A DNA stretch of 64,000 bases, from positions 806,001-870,000 of the forward strand of contig CAVWLO010000002.1 in the NCBI GenBank assembly GCA_963755985.1, in the 5' to 3' direction. Every line of letters begins with the position of its first letter. Positions within the stretch are counted from its first letter, which is position 1. The stretch is from DASXMT01 sp963755985 (lineage in GTDB: Bacteria > Actinomycetota > Acidimicrobiia > Acidimicrobiales > RAAP-2). The notes under the pieces are model-generated. The model was not told the DNA's origin and searched no databases. It saw nothing but the letters and a program-made list of their open reading frames with translations. The position numbers were made by a program, and so were the translations under genes. This document shows, one piece after another, positions 8,318-17,678 of this stretch.

Positions 8318-10090
8318 GTGTCCATCGGGACCGTCACCGATCCGCCTCGAGTGGCCGACGAGGTCCAAACCGTAGCTCGAAGGGGCAATCGGCTCGTGCT
8401 CGTCCGGACCGTGCTGGTGCTGGCCGCCGGGATCGGGGCCGCCCTCCGGCTGTGGTACCTCTTTCACAACGCCCTCAATGCCGACGAGGCCTCGGTCGGG
8501 CTCGCGGCCCAGAGCATCCTGAACGGCCACTTCAATGCCTTTTACCCGGGCCAGTATTACGGGGGCGTCGAGCCCTATGTGACCGCCGCGCTCTTCGGGG
8601 TCTTCGGCCAGAGCGCGCTCATGGTCAAGCTGACCCCGCTTTTGCTGTCGCTCATCGGCGCCGTTCTCACCTGGCGGATCGCTCTTCGCCTGGTCGGCGA
8701 TCGCCAGGTGGCCGCACTGGCTGGGGTGCTCGTCTGGGTGGCGCCCCTGGCCGCGGTGTGGAACTCGACGGTGGAGCGGGGCTTTCGGGGCATCGCCATG
8801 GTCTGCGGCCTGGCCTGTCTCCTCTTTGCCCTCCGTTGCCTCGACGGTCGGCGCGGATACCTCGACCTCGCCGGTCTCGGGGTGTTCCTCGGCGTGGGCT
8901 GGTGGTCGTCGCCCGAGATCGTCTACTTCCTGGTGCCCACCGGATTGATCCTCATCGGCGCCGTCGTGGTCTCGCCGCCGGGGCATCGCATCGCCGTCTG
9001 GGTCCCCCGCATCCTGGTCGGTCTCGCCGCCGTCGGGCTCGGCGCGCTGCCCTGGCTGTGGGCCAACATCCCCGGGTTCCGCTCGCTCAAGGCGTCCTCG
9101 TTCCCGGGTGGCCGGGTGAAGGCGAACCCGGGCTACGGCGGGAGGCTCGACATCTTCTTCAATCACGTCCTTCCCATGCAGACGAACCTGGTGGGTCCGG
9201 CGAGGGAGTCCGAGGTCTTCCATCACCCGCTGCAGCTGGGCTTCCAGTTCGGATTCGATGCCCTCTTGGTCATCGCCCTGGTGCTGTGCATCGTGAAGGG
9301 AGGGCGCGGGCTGGCCATCGCCGCCGGGGCCGTGGCCCTGCCCTTCTTGTTCGCCCTGCAGCCAGGCACGTGGTTCTGGCAGGACGGCCGCTATGGCGTC
9401 TTCGTCGGGGCTCTGCTCGCCCCGGTGCTGGCCATCGCCTGCGATGAGGCACCCGTCCTGATCGGCCGATTTCGACAACGACAACAGGACCCACAGCGAC
9501 AAGAACCACAGCGACAACGACACCGACAACGGCACCGCCATGGACAGGCCGGTGACACGAGCCCGGCGCGCGTGCTCATGTGCGGGGTCGTCGTGGTCAG
9601 CGCGGCGCTGACCGTCGTGTCCTTCCGCCAGACTGCTTCGTCGATCGCACCCGGAAGTGGCGGCTTCTTCTCACACTGGGGCGACCCCAACGCGGCCACC
9701 GTGCGGGCCATCGATCGCCTGGAGGCGGCTGGCGTGCGCACCGGGTATGCCGAATACTGGTTGGCTTACGACTTCGACTTCCTGTCCAAGGAGCGGTTGG
9801 CCATCACCACCGTCCCTGGCGCGGACACCAATAGGTTCAAATCGCTCAACCGGGCCGTCGAGACCTCGCCCGCTCCGGCGTGGCTCTTCGTGCCGCCGGG
9901 CCAGATCGGGGAGGGATTCCGACTCTTCGCCAACACCGAGGCCATCATCGGGCCGGCCTCGCTACCCGAGCCGGCCTTCGTGGCCAAGCTCGACGCCCTG
10001 AACATCCCCTATCGCATCGTCGATGCGGGGGTGGTCCAGGCTGTCATCCCCTCCCGGCCGGTCACGCCGAAACAGGTCGGCCTGCCCTGA
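8318..10090 (+). CDS. GT-C-like multispanning membrane protein
   Basis: A protein of about 590 residues. The start GTG at 8318 follows an AGGGGGAA ribosome site. After a short cytosolic leader comes a first membrane helix and then NADEASVGLAAQSILNG and FYPGQYYGG. This is the acidic first-loop layout of GT-C/PMT-like glycosyltransferases that use polyprenyl-phosphate sugars. About ten hydrophobic segments follow. Around 9470-9545 lies a Gln/Arg/His-rich cytosolic insert built of near-repeated cgacaac units. The C-terminal 170 residues form a soluble domain. The sugar and acceptor are unknown. Confidence 0.75.
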   Translation: MSIGTVTDPPRVADEVQTVARRGNRLVLVRTVLVLAAGIGAALRLWYLFHNALNADEASVGLAAQSILNGHFNAFYPGQYYGGVEPYVTAALFGVFGQSALMVKLTPLLLSLIGAVLTWRIALRLVGDRQVAALAGVLVWVAPLAAVWNSTVERGFRGIAMVCGLACLLFALRCLDGRRGYLDLAGLGVFLGVGWWSSPEIVYFLVPTGLILIGAVVVSPPGHRIAVWVPRILVGLAAVGLGALPWLWANIPGFRSLKASSFPGGRVKANPGYGGRLDIFFNHVLPMQTNLVGPARESEVFHHPLQLGFQFGFDALLVIALVLCIVKGGRGLAIAAGAVALPFLFALQPGTWFWQDGRYGVFVGALLAPVLAIACDEAPVLIGRFRQRQQDPQRQEPQRQRHRQRHRHGQAGDTSPARVLMCGVVVVSAALTVVSFRQTASSIAPGSGGFFSHWGDPNAATVRAIDRLEAAGVRTGYAEYWLAYDFDFLSKERLAITTVPGADTNRFKSLNRAVETSPAPAWLFVPPGQIGEGFRLFANTEAIIGPASLPEPAFVAKLDALNIPYRIVDAGVVQAVIPSRPVTPKQVGLP

Positions 10091-10461
10091 GCGGGCAGCA
10101 TCCTGCGGCCGGCTGGGCTGCCGGCGGGCACGCGGCATCGAGGGGTGGCCTTCTCGCGCGTCGGCGAGCAAACCGCTGATGGCCCGCTCGGCACCGGCCG
10201 TGCTGCCCGGAGCCGCGTTGACCAGGATGAGGCTGTCGAGCGGCCGTCCCGAGATGGTCGAGTCGAAGACCCCGGGCGGCAACCATCTCCGCCGTTTGCT
10301 CGGCCGTCGCGCTTTCCCCCTCCCGTCCCCGGATCGCTTGCACGCGTCCGCTCGACCGGGCTCCCAGCTGCGGGGATGGCAACAGTGGGTGGCACGCCCA
10401 ATGGGCATGGCGTCGCCCCGAAGCGGAACGATTGTTAACGTGCCGGGATGAAGGGGGTCCC
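10091..10461. other. Intergenic region
   Basis: No convincing gene. Open frames on both strands here are GC-driven. A minus-strand segment around 10130-10270 (DSLILVNAAPGSTAGAE) looks protein-like and might be a worn gene fragment, but I cannot assign it. aaggggg at 10451-10457 serves as the ribosome site for the next gene. Confidence 0.4.
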
Positions 10462-11619
10462 ATGCAACTGGCTTTGACCGCTGAACAAGAAGAGCTCAAA
10501 GACGAGGTGCGCTCGTACTTCGTCGACTTGGTCCGCGAGGTGGAGGGCTCGGGCGACGAGGGTTCGACCTACACGCGCTACATCCGCCGCATGGGTGAGG
10601 ACGGCTGGCTGGGTCTGGGTTGGCCGGTGGAGTACGGCGGCCAGGGGCGCGGGCCCATCGACCAGATGATCTTCGTGGAGGAATCCCATTGGGCCGGGGT
10701 CCCCCTGCCCCTCCTCACCCTCAACAGCGTCGGGCCCACGATCATGGCCCTCGGCACCGAGGACCAGAAGGCCCGGATCCTTCCGGGCATCCTCCGCGGC
10801 GAGGTCCACTTCGCCATCGGCTACACCGAGCCGTCGGCCGGGACCGACCTCGCCGCCCTCAAGACGCGGGCCGTCCGGGACGGCGACGAGTACGTGATCA
10901 ACGGCGAGAAGCTGTACACCAGCGCCGTACAGTACGCCGACTACATCTGGCTGGCCACGCGGACCGACCCCGACGCACCCAAGCACAAGGGCCTGTCGGT
11001 GTTCATCGTCCCCATCGATGCTCCCGGGTTCCATTGGGCCCCGCTGCCCATCATCGCCGGGGACATCACCAGCTCCACCTTCTACGACGATGTGCGCGTC
11101 CCAGCCGAGAACCTGGTGGGGGCGGAGAACCAGGGCTGGAAGCTCATCACCAACCAGCTCAACCACGAGCGGGTCGCCCTCTGCCCGGCCTCGGGCCTGC
11201 TCCGGAGCCTGGAGGAGGTCCGGACCTGGGCCCAACACGAGAAGCTGGCCGACGGCCGCAGGGTCATCGATCAGGAATGGGTCCGGCTCCACCTGGCCCG
11301 GGTGCACGCCAAGGCCGAGGTGCTCAAGCTGCTCAACTGGAAGGTGGCGTGGGCAGCCGATAAGGGGCTGAACCCGGCCGACGCCTCGGCCACCAAGGTC
11401 TACGGCACCGAGGTCACCCTCGAGATCTACCGGCTGCTGCTCGAGGTCGTCGGGCAGGCCGGCTACCTGCCCGAGGGCACGCCCGGCGCGGTGCTGAAAG
11501 GCCGGCTCGAGCGCAACGCCCGGAGCCAGATCATCTTCACCTTCGGTGGCGGGACAAACGAGGTCCAGCGCGACATCATCGCCATGGTCGGCCTGGGCAT
11601 GCCCCGCGCTCCCCGGTAG
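10462..11619 (+). CDS. Acyl-CoA dehydrogenase
   Basis: FAD flavoprotein of 385 residues, typical length, that oxidises an acyl-CoA to the 2-enoyl-CoA. Visible are the middle-domain block FAIGYTEPSAGTDLAALKTRA (about residues 115-135), which contacts FAD and substrate, VINGEKLYTS, and the C-terminal FGGGTNEVQRDIIA. ATG 10462 has the ribosome site AAGGGGG upstream. The gene faces an epoxide hydrolase gene convergently. The subfamily resembles catabolic ACADs of steroid or aromatic side-chain pathways, but the substrate is not determined. Confidence 0.92.
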   Translation: MQLALTAEQEELKDEVRSYFVDLVREVEGSGDEGSTYTRYIRRMGEDGWLGLGWPVEYGGQGRGPIDQMIFVEESHWAGVPLPLLTLNSVGPTIMALGTEDQKARILPGILRGEVHFAIGYTEPSAGTDLAALKTRAVRDGDEYVINGEKLYTSAVQYADYIWLATRTDPDAPKHKGLSVFIVPIDAPGFHWAPLPIIAGDITSSTFYDDVRVPAENLVGAENQGWKLITNQLNHERVALCPASGLLRSLEEVRTWAQHEKLADGRRVIDQEWVRLHLARVHAKAEVLKLLNWKVAWAADKGLNPADASATKVYGTEVTLEIYRLLLEVVGQAGYLPEGTPGAVLKGRLERNARSQIIFTFGGGTNEVQRDIIAMVGLGMPRAPR

Positions 11620-11651
11620 CCGCGGCTAGCCCCGTGGCCCGCCCAGGCTCG

Positions 11652-12788
11652 TCATCGGACCTGGCCGAAGAAGCTCCGTAGCTCCCCCACGAAGAGGTCG
11701 GGCTGCTCCATCGCCGCGAAGTGGCCGCCCCGGTCGAGCTCGTTCCAGTACGTCAGGCTGGGGTAGACGGCCTCGACCCAGCGTCGAGCCGGGAGCACGA
11801 GCTCTTTGGGAAAGCGGGAGTATCCGACAGGCACCTCGACCGGACCGGCGGCCGGCCGGCGAAAGCTCTCCCAGTACAGCCGGGCCGACGACGCCCCGGT
11901 GTTGGGGACCCAGTAGCACATGACGTTGTCGAGCAGTTCGTCCCGGCCGAACACGTTCTCGGGATGGCCGTCACAATCCGACCAGGCCTGGAACTTCTCG
12001 AGGATCCAGGCCGCCTGCCCCGACGGGGAATCGGCCAGCCCGTAGCCGAGAGTCTGGGGCCGGGTGGACTGCTGGGAGGAATAGCCCCTCCCACTCCGGA
12101 TGAAGTCCTCCCGGGCCGACCACGCCTCCTGCTCGGCCGGGGACAGCTCCTCCCCGGGCCTGGGCGCCGCCGTCATGGCCAGCGTCAGGTGGATGGCGGC
12201 ACAGTGGGCGGGGTCGGCGTTGGGAATCAACCCGGTCACGGCTGCGCCCCAGTCGCCTCCCTGGGCGCCGTAGCGGTCATAGCCCAGGCGGCGCATCAGC
12301 TCGCTCCAGGCCTCGGCGATGCGTTGGATCGTCCAGCCCGATACCGACGGCTTGTCGCTGAAGCCGTAGCCCGGGAGCGAGGGGCACACCACGTGAAAGG
12401 CGTCGCCAGCCTCGCCGCCGTGGGCGACCGGGTCGGTCAGCGGCCCGATCACCTTCAGGAACTCGACCACCGACCCCGGCCATCCGTGGGTCATGAGCAG
12501 CGGGAAGGCATCGGGCTCCGGTGAGCGCACGTGCAGGAAATGGACCCCGAGCCCGTCCAGTGAGGTGCGGAACTGCCCGAGCCGGTTGAGCCGGCCCTCG
12601 ACCGTCCGCCAGTCGTACTCATCGGCCCAGTAGTCGCAGACCTCTCGGACGTAGCGGAGTGGGATGCCCTGGGACCAACCCTCTGCCGTCTCCGGCTCGG
12701 GCCACCGTGTGCGGCGCAACCGGTCCCCGAGATCGTCCAGGACGCTCCCGGGGACAGCCAGCTCGAACGGCGAGATCTCGTCGGTCAT
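11652..12788 (-). CDS. Epoxide hydrolase (EHN-domain alpha/beta hydrolase)
   Basis: A protein of 378 residues. The N-terminal EHN region (FELAVPGSVLDDLGDRLRRT, about residues 8-27) is followed by an alpha/beta hydrolase fold. The oxyanion motif HGWPGS is at 101-106, the nucleophile GGDWG at 177-181 with catalytic Asp179, and the C-terminal GGHFAA supplies the general-base His. It hydrolyses epoxides to diols. The start at 12788 has GAGGGGAC upstream; a longer in-frame ORF lacks such a site. Confidence 0.92.
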   Translation of the reverse strand: MTDEISPFELAVPGSVLDDLGDRLRRTRWPEPETAEGWSQGIPLRYVREVCDYWADEYDWRTVEGRLNRLGQFRTSLDGLGVHFLHVRSPEPDAFPLLMTHGWPGSVVEFLKVIGPLTDPVAHGGEAGDAFHVVCPSLPGYGFSDKPSVSGWTIQRIAEAWSELMRRLGYDRYGAQGGDWGAAVTGLIPNADPAHCAAIHLTLAMTAAPRPGEELSPAEQEAWSAREDFIRSGRGYSSQQSTRPQTLGYGLADSPSGQAAWILEKFQAWSDCDGHPENVFGRDELLDNVMCYWVPNTGASSARLYWESFRRPAAGPVEVPVGYSRFPKELVLPARRWVEAVYPSLTYWNELDRGGHFAAMEQPDLFVGELRSFFGQVR

Positions 12789-12865
12789 GGTCAGTCCCCT
12801 CTCCACGGTTCTATCCGGGCTCCGCGCACTGGGCTGGACCGCCGCCCCATTTGCCACAATGGGGC

Positions 12866-13252
12866 ATGAGCCCTCGAGCCGCTGTCCGGTTCCCCGACGG
12901 GAGCGTGCGCTACGGAGTGTACGACCCGGCCGAAGAGAGCGTGTGGCCGCCGCTCTTCGGCTCCCCCGAGGATGCGATGGCGGCGTGGGGCCGGCGGAAT
13001 GCCCGACCGGGTGGACCGGATGCCGACGACGAACCGCCGTCCTCGGTCGAGGTGACGATCTTCGCTGACCACGACGGTGGCTTCTGGTGGATCGGCGAGG
13101 CCACCCAGGCGACGGTCACCCTCGGGACCACGTGGGCCGGGATCATCGGGAGCTACGACGACATCGAGTGGGACGACGAGCCCCGGACCCGGCACCGCGA
13201 CGTCCCAACGTGGGCTCGAGAGGCACTCGGCCTGGCATCGCCGCCCGAGTAG
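12866..13252 (+). CDS. Hypothetical protein, 128 residues
   Basis: Not recognised. A soluble acidic protein that starts MSPRAAVRFPDGSVRYGVYD. The second half, VEVTIFADHDGGFWWIGEA, followed by LGTTWAGIIGSYDDIEW, suggests a small beta-rich fold. Codon usage is ordinary and the gene ends in a typical proline-rich tail. It is divergent from the epoxide hydrolase gene with a 77-base gap. Confidence 0.6.
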   Translation: MSPRAAVRFPDGSVRYGVYDPAEESVWPPLFGSPEDAMAAWGRRNARPGGPDADDEPPSSVEVTIFADHDGGFWWIGEATQATVTLGTTWAGIIGSYDDIEWDDEPRTRHRDVPTWAREALGLASPPE

Positions 13253-13283
13253 GCCCCACGGCGAGGCCACCTGCCGGGCACGG

Positions 13284-13598
13284 TCAGAGTCCCGACCGGA
13301 CGAAAGCGAGGGCCTCGGTGGCCAACTCGTACCAGTCGTGCTCGTCGGTGTTCTCCTTCACGACCCACTCCTTCAAGGGGCGGCCCTGCCCGCGGTCGAA
13401 GGGTCGGGCCGAGCCCGAGGCAATCAGTTCAGCGCAGCGCTCGGCTGGAAGCTTGACGATGAGCTCCCCGTCCTTGGACATGGCGAAGATCTTGCCTGCC
13501 ACCCGCAGCCCTGGATTGGGGCCGAAGCCGGTGCCCTGGGCGATATCCGGTTCGCCCAGCAGCCGGTCGGAGATCTCGAAGAAGGGGTCAGGGGCCAT
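13284..13598 (-). CDS. TfoX-like/YjbR-like small protein
   Basis: A protein of 104 residues. The core GKIFAMSKDGELIVKLPAER (about residues 35-54), then ELIASGSARPFDRGQGRP and KEWVVV-type ending match the widespread MmcQ/TfoX-N-like proteins of actinobacteria. Their function is not established. It is convergent with the preceding gene. Confidence 0.65.
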   Translation of the reverse strand: MAPDPFFEISDRLLGEPDIAQGTGFGPNPGLRVAGKIFAMSKDGELIVKLPAERCAELIASGSARPFDRGQGRPLKEWVVKENTDEHDWYELATEALAFVRSGL

Positions 13599-13732
13599 CC
13601 GATCTCAAGTATGCCTTGGTCGAACGCACATGACCGAGAGCCGATCGGTGAACCGAAACATTTACGAAGATCTGCGCGAACTCCCAGGTGCGTCCCAGGA
13701 TCGGCGAGCAAGCTGTGGCCATGAGATCCTCG

Positions 13733-15076
13733 ATGAACACCACGGTCGAAGCCATCGCGCTGTCGACGCCGGAGTTGGGGGACCGCTCCTATCTCGTCCA
13801 CGACGGCACCTGGGCCGTGGCCATCGATCCCCAGCGGGACACGGACCGGCTCGTGAAGGCCGCCGCACTGGCCGGCGTCCGCATCGCTTTCGTCGCCGAG
13901 ACGCACCTGCACAATGACTACGCCTCCGGCGGCCTGGCCTTGGCCCGGCAACTGGCGGTGCCCTACCTGGTCGCGGCGGCGGAGGATGTGTCGTTCGACC
14001 GCCGTCCCGTGCATGACGGTGAAGAGGTCGTCGTCACCCCACAATTCTCGCTCCGCGTGGTGGTGACGCCTGGACACACGCCCCGTCACGTCTCCTACGT
14101 TGCGCTCGACAAGGGGCATCCCGTCCTGGCCTGTACCGGAGGTTCGCTGCTGCTCGGTTCGGTGGGCCGGACCGACCTGTTCGGCGGCGCCCTGGCCGCG
14201 CCGCTGGCCCGGGAACAGTACCGGTCAGCACACCGTCTCGCCGAGTTGCCCGACGAGGTCGAGGTCCTCCCGACGCACGGCTTCGGCAGCTTCTGCTCGG
14301 CTGGGACGCCGACGGTCGATCGCTCGACCATCGCCGGACAGCGGGCAGAGAACATTGCCTTCCGCTCAGAGAATGAGGACGCGTTCGTGGCCAAGCTCGT
14401 CTCGGGCTTTGGTGACTACCCTCGCTACTACCATCGCCTGGCCCGACTCAACCGCACCGGGGCGACTGCTCCCGACCTGTCACCGCCGCCGCTGTTGGAC
14501 GACGAGCACATCCGCCAAGCAGCACGGAGCCACGCCTGGCTGGTGGACCTTCGGGGCAGAGGCGCCTTCGCCGCGTGCCATCTCCAGAGCAGCATCAACC
14601 TGGAGCACGACATCCCCTTCACCACCTACCTCGGCTGGCTTCTACCCGACGACACCCCCCTCGTGCTCATGGCCGAGAGTCGGAAGGCGATCGCAGCCGC
14701 CCAGGTCGACCTGTCGAGGATCGGGTTGGAGCGGTTGGCCGGACAGTACGTGGGCCCATTGGCGCCGGCCGCCGACGGATCAGGGACCGATTCCTACCCG
14801 GTGGCCACGTTCGCTGATCTGGAACGGGTTCTCGGCACCGGTGGTCAGGTGGCTCTCGACGTCCGGCGCCGGGAGGAATGGGATGCCGGCCATCTCGATG
14901 GTGCGGTCCACATACCGCTCCACGAGCTGCTTCTCAGGATGGACGATGTGCCCCCAGGAACGGTCTGGGTCCATTGCGCGGCCGGCTACCGAGCGGCCAT
15001 GGCCGCCAGCCTGTTGGCCCGCGCCGGTCGGGAGACCGTCCTCGTCGACGGCCGCTTCATCCCGCCACCCGGTTGA
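13733..15076 (+). CDS. MBL-fold / rhodanese fusion hydrolase
   Basis: A protein of about 447 residues (from 13733; ATG 13721 adds four). The N-terminal metallo-beta-lactamase domain has ETHLHNDYASGG in place of HxHxDH, as usual for the ETHE1-like and rhodanese-fused group, plus TPGHTPRHVSY and LPTHGFGSFCS. Two rhodanese-like domains follow. The first, around AWLVDLRGRGAFAACHL, lacks a catalytic loop. The second ends WVHCAAGYRAAMAAS with the active-site Cys. Such proteins handle persulfides in sulfur metabolism. Confidence 0.88.
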   Translation: MNTTVEAIALSTPELGDRSYLVHDGTWAVAIDPQRDTDRLVKAAALAGVRIAFVAETHLHNDYASGGLALARQLAVPYLVAAAEDVSFDRRPVHDGEEVVVTPQFSLRVVVTPGHTPRHVSYVALDKGHPVLACTGGSLLLGSVGRTDLFGGALAAPLAREQYRSAHRLAELPDEVEVLPTHGFGSFCSAGTPTVDRSTIAGQRAENIAFRSENEDAFVAKLVSGFGDYPRYYHRLARLNRTGATAPDLSPPPLLDDEHIRQAARSHAWLVDLRGRGAFAACHLQSSINLEHDIPFTTYLGWLLPDDTPLVLMAESRKAIAAAQVDLSRIGLERLAGQYVGPLAPAADGSGTDSYPVATFADLERVLGTGGQVALDVRRREEWDAGHLDGAVHIPLHELLLRMDDVPPGTVWVHCAAGYRAAMAASLLARAGRETVLVDGRFIPPPG

Positions 15077-15269
15077 GCGACACAAACCCCGGCGCGCCAT
15101 AGCTGCGGAGCGAACTGAGGCCGGTTCTCCGCCGGGAATCCGTGCCGACGCGCCTGTTAACTGGATTGCCTTCGGGCTCGCTCGAGGAGTTCCATGTTCC
15201 TGCCTCGGAACACGTTCTTAACTTCCTCAAACGAATCTCTTACGTCCATCAAAAGACCGCAGGGAACAA

Positions 15270-15320
15270 TGGGGTACGAGATCCTCAGCATGGAGGATGA
15301 GACGGAGAACTATTCGTGAG
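15270..15320 (+). CDS. Possible 16-residue leader ORF
   Basis: ATG at 15270, preceded by AGGGA, encodes MGYEILSMEDETENYS and stops at 15318-15320. The stop overlaps a GTG (15316) that opens a 61-residue frame with a hydrophobic start (IIIPFFLVFVIGGLALG). This could be a translationally coupled pair for a small membrane protein, but the second half of the longer frame looks non-coding. Low confidence. Confidence 0.25.
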
Positions 15321-15581
15321 CGTTATCGGTTACATCATCATCCCCTTCTTCTTGGTCTTCGTCATCGGCGGGCTGGCCCTGGGAAGTCGGCCTGATCTGG
15401 CCCGGCAGCACCTTGATGGCTGCAGCCCAGTCCGAGAAGGCGAGGAGGGGCAAGCGTCGACGTCGCCGGGACGAGGCCACCACAGCCTTCATCTGTTCTG
15501 AGCAGTCCCTCCAGGGGGCCGGACTCGGTCGGTAGGACGGCCCAACGGAACACCAAGCCAGGAGCGGAGCTCGCCCCCGTC

Positions 15582-15712
15582 ACGCCATCCACTCGCGGAG
15601 CGTCACCAGCCCAACAGGGTCTCCGCCAACGAAAGTGATGCTCAGCACGGTCACACCCGCCTCTTTGTAGGTCGCCAGGCGATCCTTGATAGAGCCCGGA
15701 GGGCGGATGAGC
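15582..15712 (-). pseudogene. C-terminal remnant of an LLM-class (F420-type) oxidoreductase
   Basis: The minus frame reads GSIKDRLATYKEAGVTVLSI, then TFVGGDPVGLVTLREWMA and a stop at 15582. This is the usual C-terminal pattern of luciferase-like F420-dependent oxidoreductases, where rDRLaayreAGVttl precedes a short tail. An in-frame TAG lies about 40 codons upstream and nothing further of the gene is found. It is a fragment stranded between two intact genes. Confidence 0.55.
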
Positions 15713-15743
15713 GAGGCCTTCTAACAATGCTGAACTGGAGGGT

Positions 15744-16613
15744 ATGGAACAGACCTGGTTCATCACCGGCTCCTCACGTGGCCTGGGCCGCGCCCTCGCC
15801 CGGGCCGCCCTCGACGTCGGCGACCTCGTCGCCGCCAGTGCCCGCCAGCCAGCGCAGCTCGACGACCTTCTCGCCGAGTACGGCGAGCGCATCCACCCGA
15901 TCAGCCTGGATGTCACCGACGCCCATGCCGCCCGTTCAGCGATCGCCGACGCCCGCCGGCACTTCGGCCGCCTGGACGTCGTCGTCAACAACGCCGGCTA
16001 CGCCAATGTCTCACCCATCGAGACCACCGACGACGAGGACTTCCGCGCCCAGTTCGAGACCAACTTCTGGGGCGTCTACCACGTCTCCAAAGCGGCGATC
16101 CCTGTCTTCCGGGAACAAGGGGGCGGACTCGTGATACAGATCTCGTCTGTGGGCGGGCGCGTCGGCGGCTCACCCGGGATCGCGTCGTACCAGGCCGCGA
16201 AGTTCGCGATCGACGGCTTCAGTCGGGTACTGCGGGCTGAGACCGCGCCGTTCGGGGTCAAGGTCATGGTCGTCGAGCCGAGTGGCTTTCGGACCGACTG
16301 GGCCGGCTCCTCGATGACCGTCCACGACATTCCCGAGGCCTATGCCCCGACGGTCGGCGCCATGAACAGCCGCGTGCGACAAAGCACCGACGGCCCCGCA
16401 GGCGACCCGACGCGCGCGGCCGAGATCCTCATACGGGTGGCCAAGCGCCGGGACATCCCCGACCACCTGCCTCTCGGGGTGAACGCGGTCGAAGGATCGA
16501 TCCATCTCGACGAGCAACTCCTCGCCGAGGACCGCAGATGGGGCGACGTGAGCCGCTCCGCCGACGTCAGCGAGCCTTACCCGATAGAGCTCCCAGCCGA
16601 CACGCCGGAGTAG
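15744..16613 (+). CDS. Short-chain dehydrogenase/reductase
   Basis: Classical SDR of 289 residues. The cofactor motif TGSSRGLG is at 8-15, DVTD after the third strand, NNAGYA near residue 87, the catalytic Ser in ISSVGG and YQAAK near residue 155. The Arg after the glycine motif suggests NADP. The C-terminal part (DPTRAAEILIRVAKRRDIP) is typical of the subgroup often annotated as oxidoreductase. It is the last intact chromosomal gene before the accessory zone. Confidence 0.93.
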   Translation: MEQTWFITGSSRGLGRALARAALDVGDLVAASARQPAQLDDLLAEYGERIHPISLDVTDAHAARSAIADARRHFGRLDVVVNNAGYANVSPIETTDDEDFRAQFETNFWGVYHVSKAAIPVFREQGGGLVIQISSVGGRVGGSPGIASYQAAKFAIDGFSRVLRAETAPFGVKVMVVEPSGFRTDWAGSSMTVHDIPEAYAPTVGAMNSRVRQSTDGPAGDPTRAAEILIRVAKRRDIPDHLPLGVNAVEGSIHLDEQLLAEDRRWGDVSRSADVSEPYPIELPADTPE

Positions 16614-16695
16614 GTCGGCCATGGCCGTGTTGGTGGCGCAGTGAATCGTCGCATCGTCTCGGTCCGAGCAGCCAACGAGTGGTTCGTGCAATGTA

Positions 16696-16742
16696 TTTGG
16701 TGGGCCGTGCGGCACTCGGACCCACGACCCCTCGCGTCATGC
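16696..16742 (-). repeat. att copy 1 (degenerate tRNA-Val 3' half)
   Basis: ggtgggccgtgcggcactcg followed by gacccacgacccctcgcgtc matches the tRNA-Val 3' half with a few substitutions. Similarity to att copy 3 continues for about 65 bases beyond the core (both include ggatatccgt/gatatccgt and atgtgt), so it is the integrase-distal end of element A. Confidence 0.75.
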
Positions 16743-16799
16743 GAAGAAGGCCCGTGCGTGGCGGTTCATGGCGGGACCCGATATCCGTTCTACCTTGGG

Positions 16800-17110
16800 C
16801 CCATATGTGTGAACCATCCGGCCCAATGGCGTCCAGCCGCGGGTTGCCCGACTTGGTCCTCGCCATCGTTACGCGGCAGTGGTTTACGCGGAAGTTGAGG
16901 TCGGCTCCGTCATTCAGTGTTTTGTTGAACGCGCCGCGACTGATCGTCTCCACGTATGGGCCAACGAGGTCGGACACTTCGTAGGGAGTTCGACCACGGA
17001 TGCGTAGCCCGTGAACCGTAGGGATCTCCCACCGGTCCCGTTGTCCACCTTTCCCATCTCGCATCTCGAACGGCGCAGCCATTCGCTTGCCAGGGTCCAT
17101 CTGTCGCACG
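16800..17110 (-). pseudogene. HK97-type prohead protease remnant
   Basis: Two minus frames hold a broken copy of the protease at 32126-32836. NGTGGRSLRFTGYASVVE (one frame) matches NGTGGTSLRFTGYASVVG. After a shift, ISRGAFNKTLNDGADLNF and VNHCRVTMARTKSG match the intact copy's DPKAFNRTLEHGADVSF and CNHGGVTMARTKAG. The C-terminal half is missing. Confidence 0.85.
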
Positions 17111-17176
17111 CGCCAGATCTCCGGTGAACGAGCATCGATGCCCTGTGCGGATATCAGCCGCGGTCGACGTGGTCAG

Positions 17177-17285
17177 TCAGAGCGTCCTCCGAAATTCGTT
17201 TCGCTGCTGAAGGCTCAGAACTTTGGCCTCCGCGACCTGAATCTGTCAGTCGAGCTCGTCCAGGCTCTTCCGCGCCACGACCCAG
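17177..17285 (-). pseudogene. Remnant of the coiled-coil gene preceding the prohead protease
   Basis: The minus frame reads KSLDELD, stop, QIQVAEAKVLSLQQRNEFRR, TL, stop. The intact gene at 32833-33159 ends DKLDEIDRQIQEAEAHSLSL then QRRYGDLRRTL, so the correspondence is clear. A CGA-to-TGA change at 17246-17248 created the internal stop. Confidence 0.8.
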
Positions 17286-17678
17286 TCGTTGAGGCGAAGC
17301 GGCTTCAGAAGCGGATCGAGGCCCTCGGCTTCGAGGTCACCATCGCCGCCGCCGTCGTAATCTCAACCACTGCGCACGGGGCCGACTTCGGCGGGCGCTT
17401 CGTACTCGCGCGCTCCTCGTTCGCTTTGGGATAAAGGCATCTCACCCCAGCGGGTGCCATCGTCCGGGCCACGCCCACGGTTGCGAAAGTTACCTGCGCT
17501 GAGCGGCACGTGTGGGATGCCGAGCGCCTGGGGGTGTCCCTCTTGCTGGAGTTGATTCCCATGACGCCTCGTTCGTTTCTCAATGGCAGGGTCGTCACCG
17601 GAGCACTCAAGCGCCATCCGTGTTAGCAATGAGGGTCGCAGACTGCGGCGGAACTATCTCAGAGCGGAGGGAACTCCC

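Noticed and set aside
9470..9545. CRISPR-like repeat array
   Set aside because: The 6-7 base units are contiguous and in frame within a coding gene, with no spacers.
17087..17434. Plus frame ending RLQKRIEALGFEVTIA and beyond, possibly a transposase tail
   Set aside because: Its first half overlaps the coiled-coil remnant on the other strand and no other transposase part is found; too weak to call.
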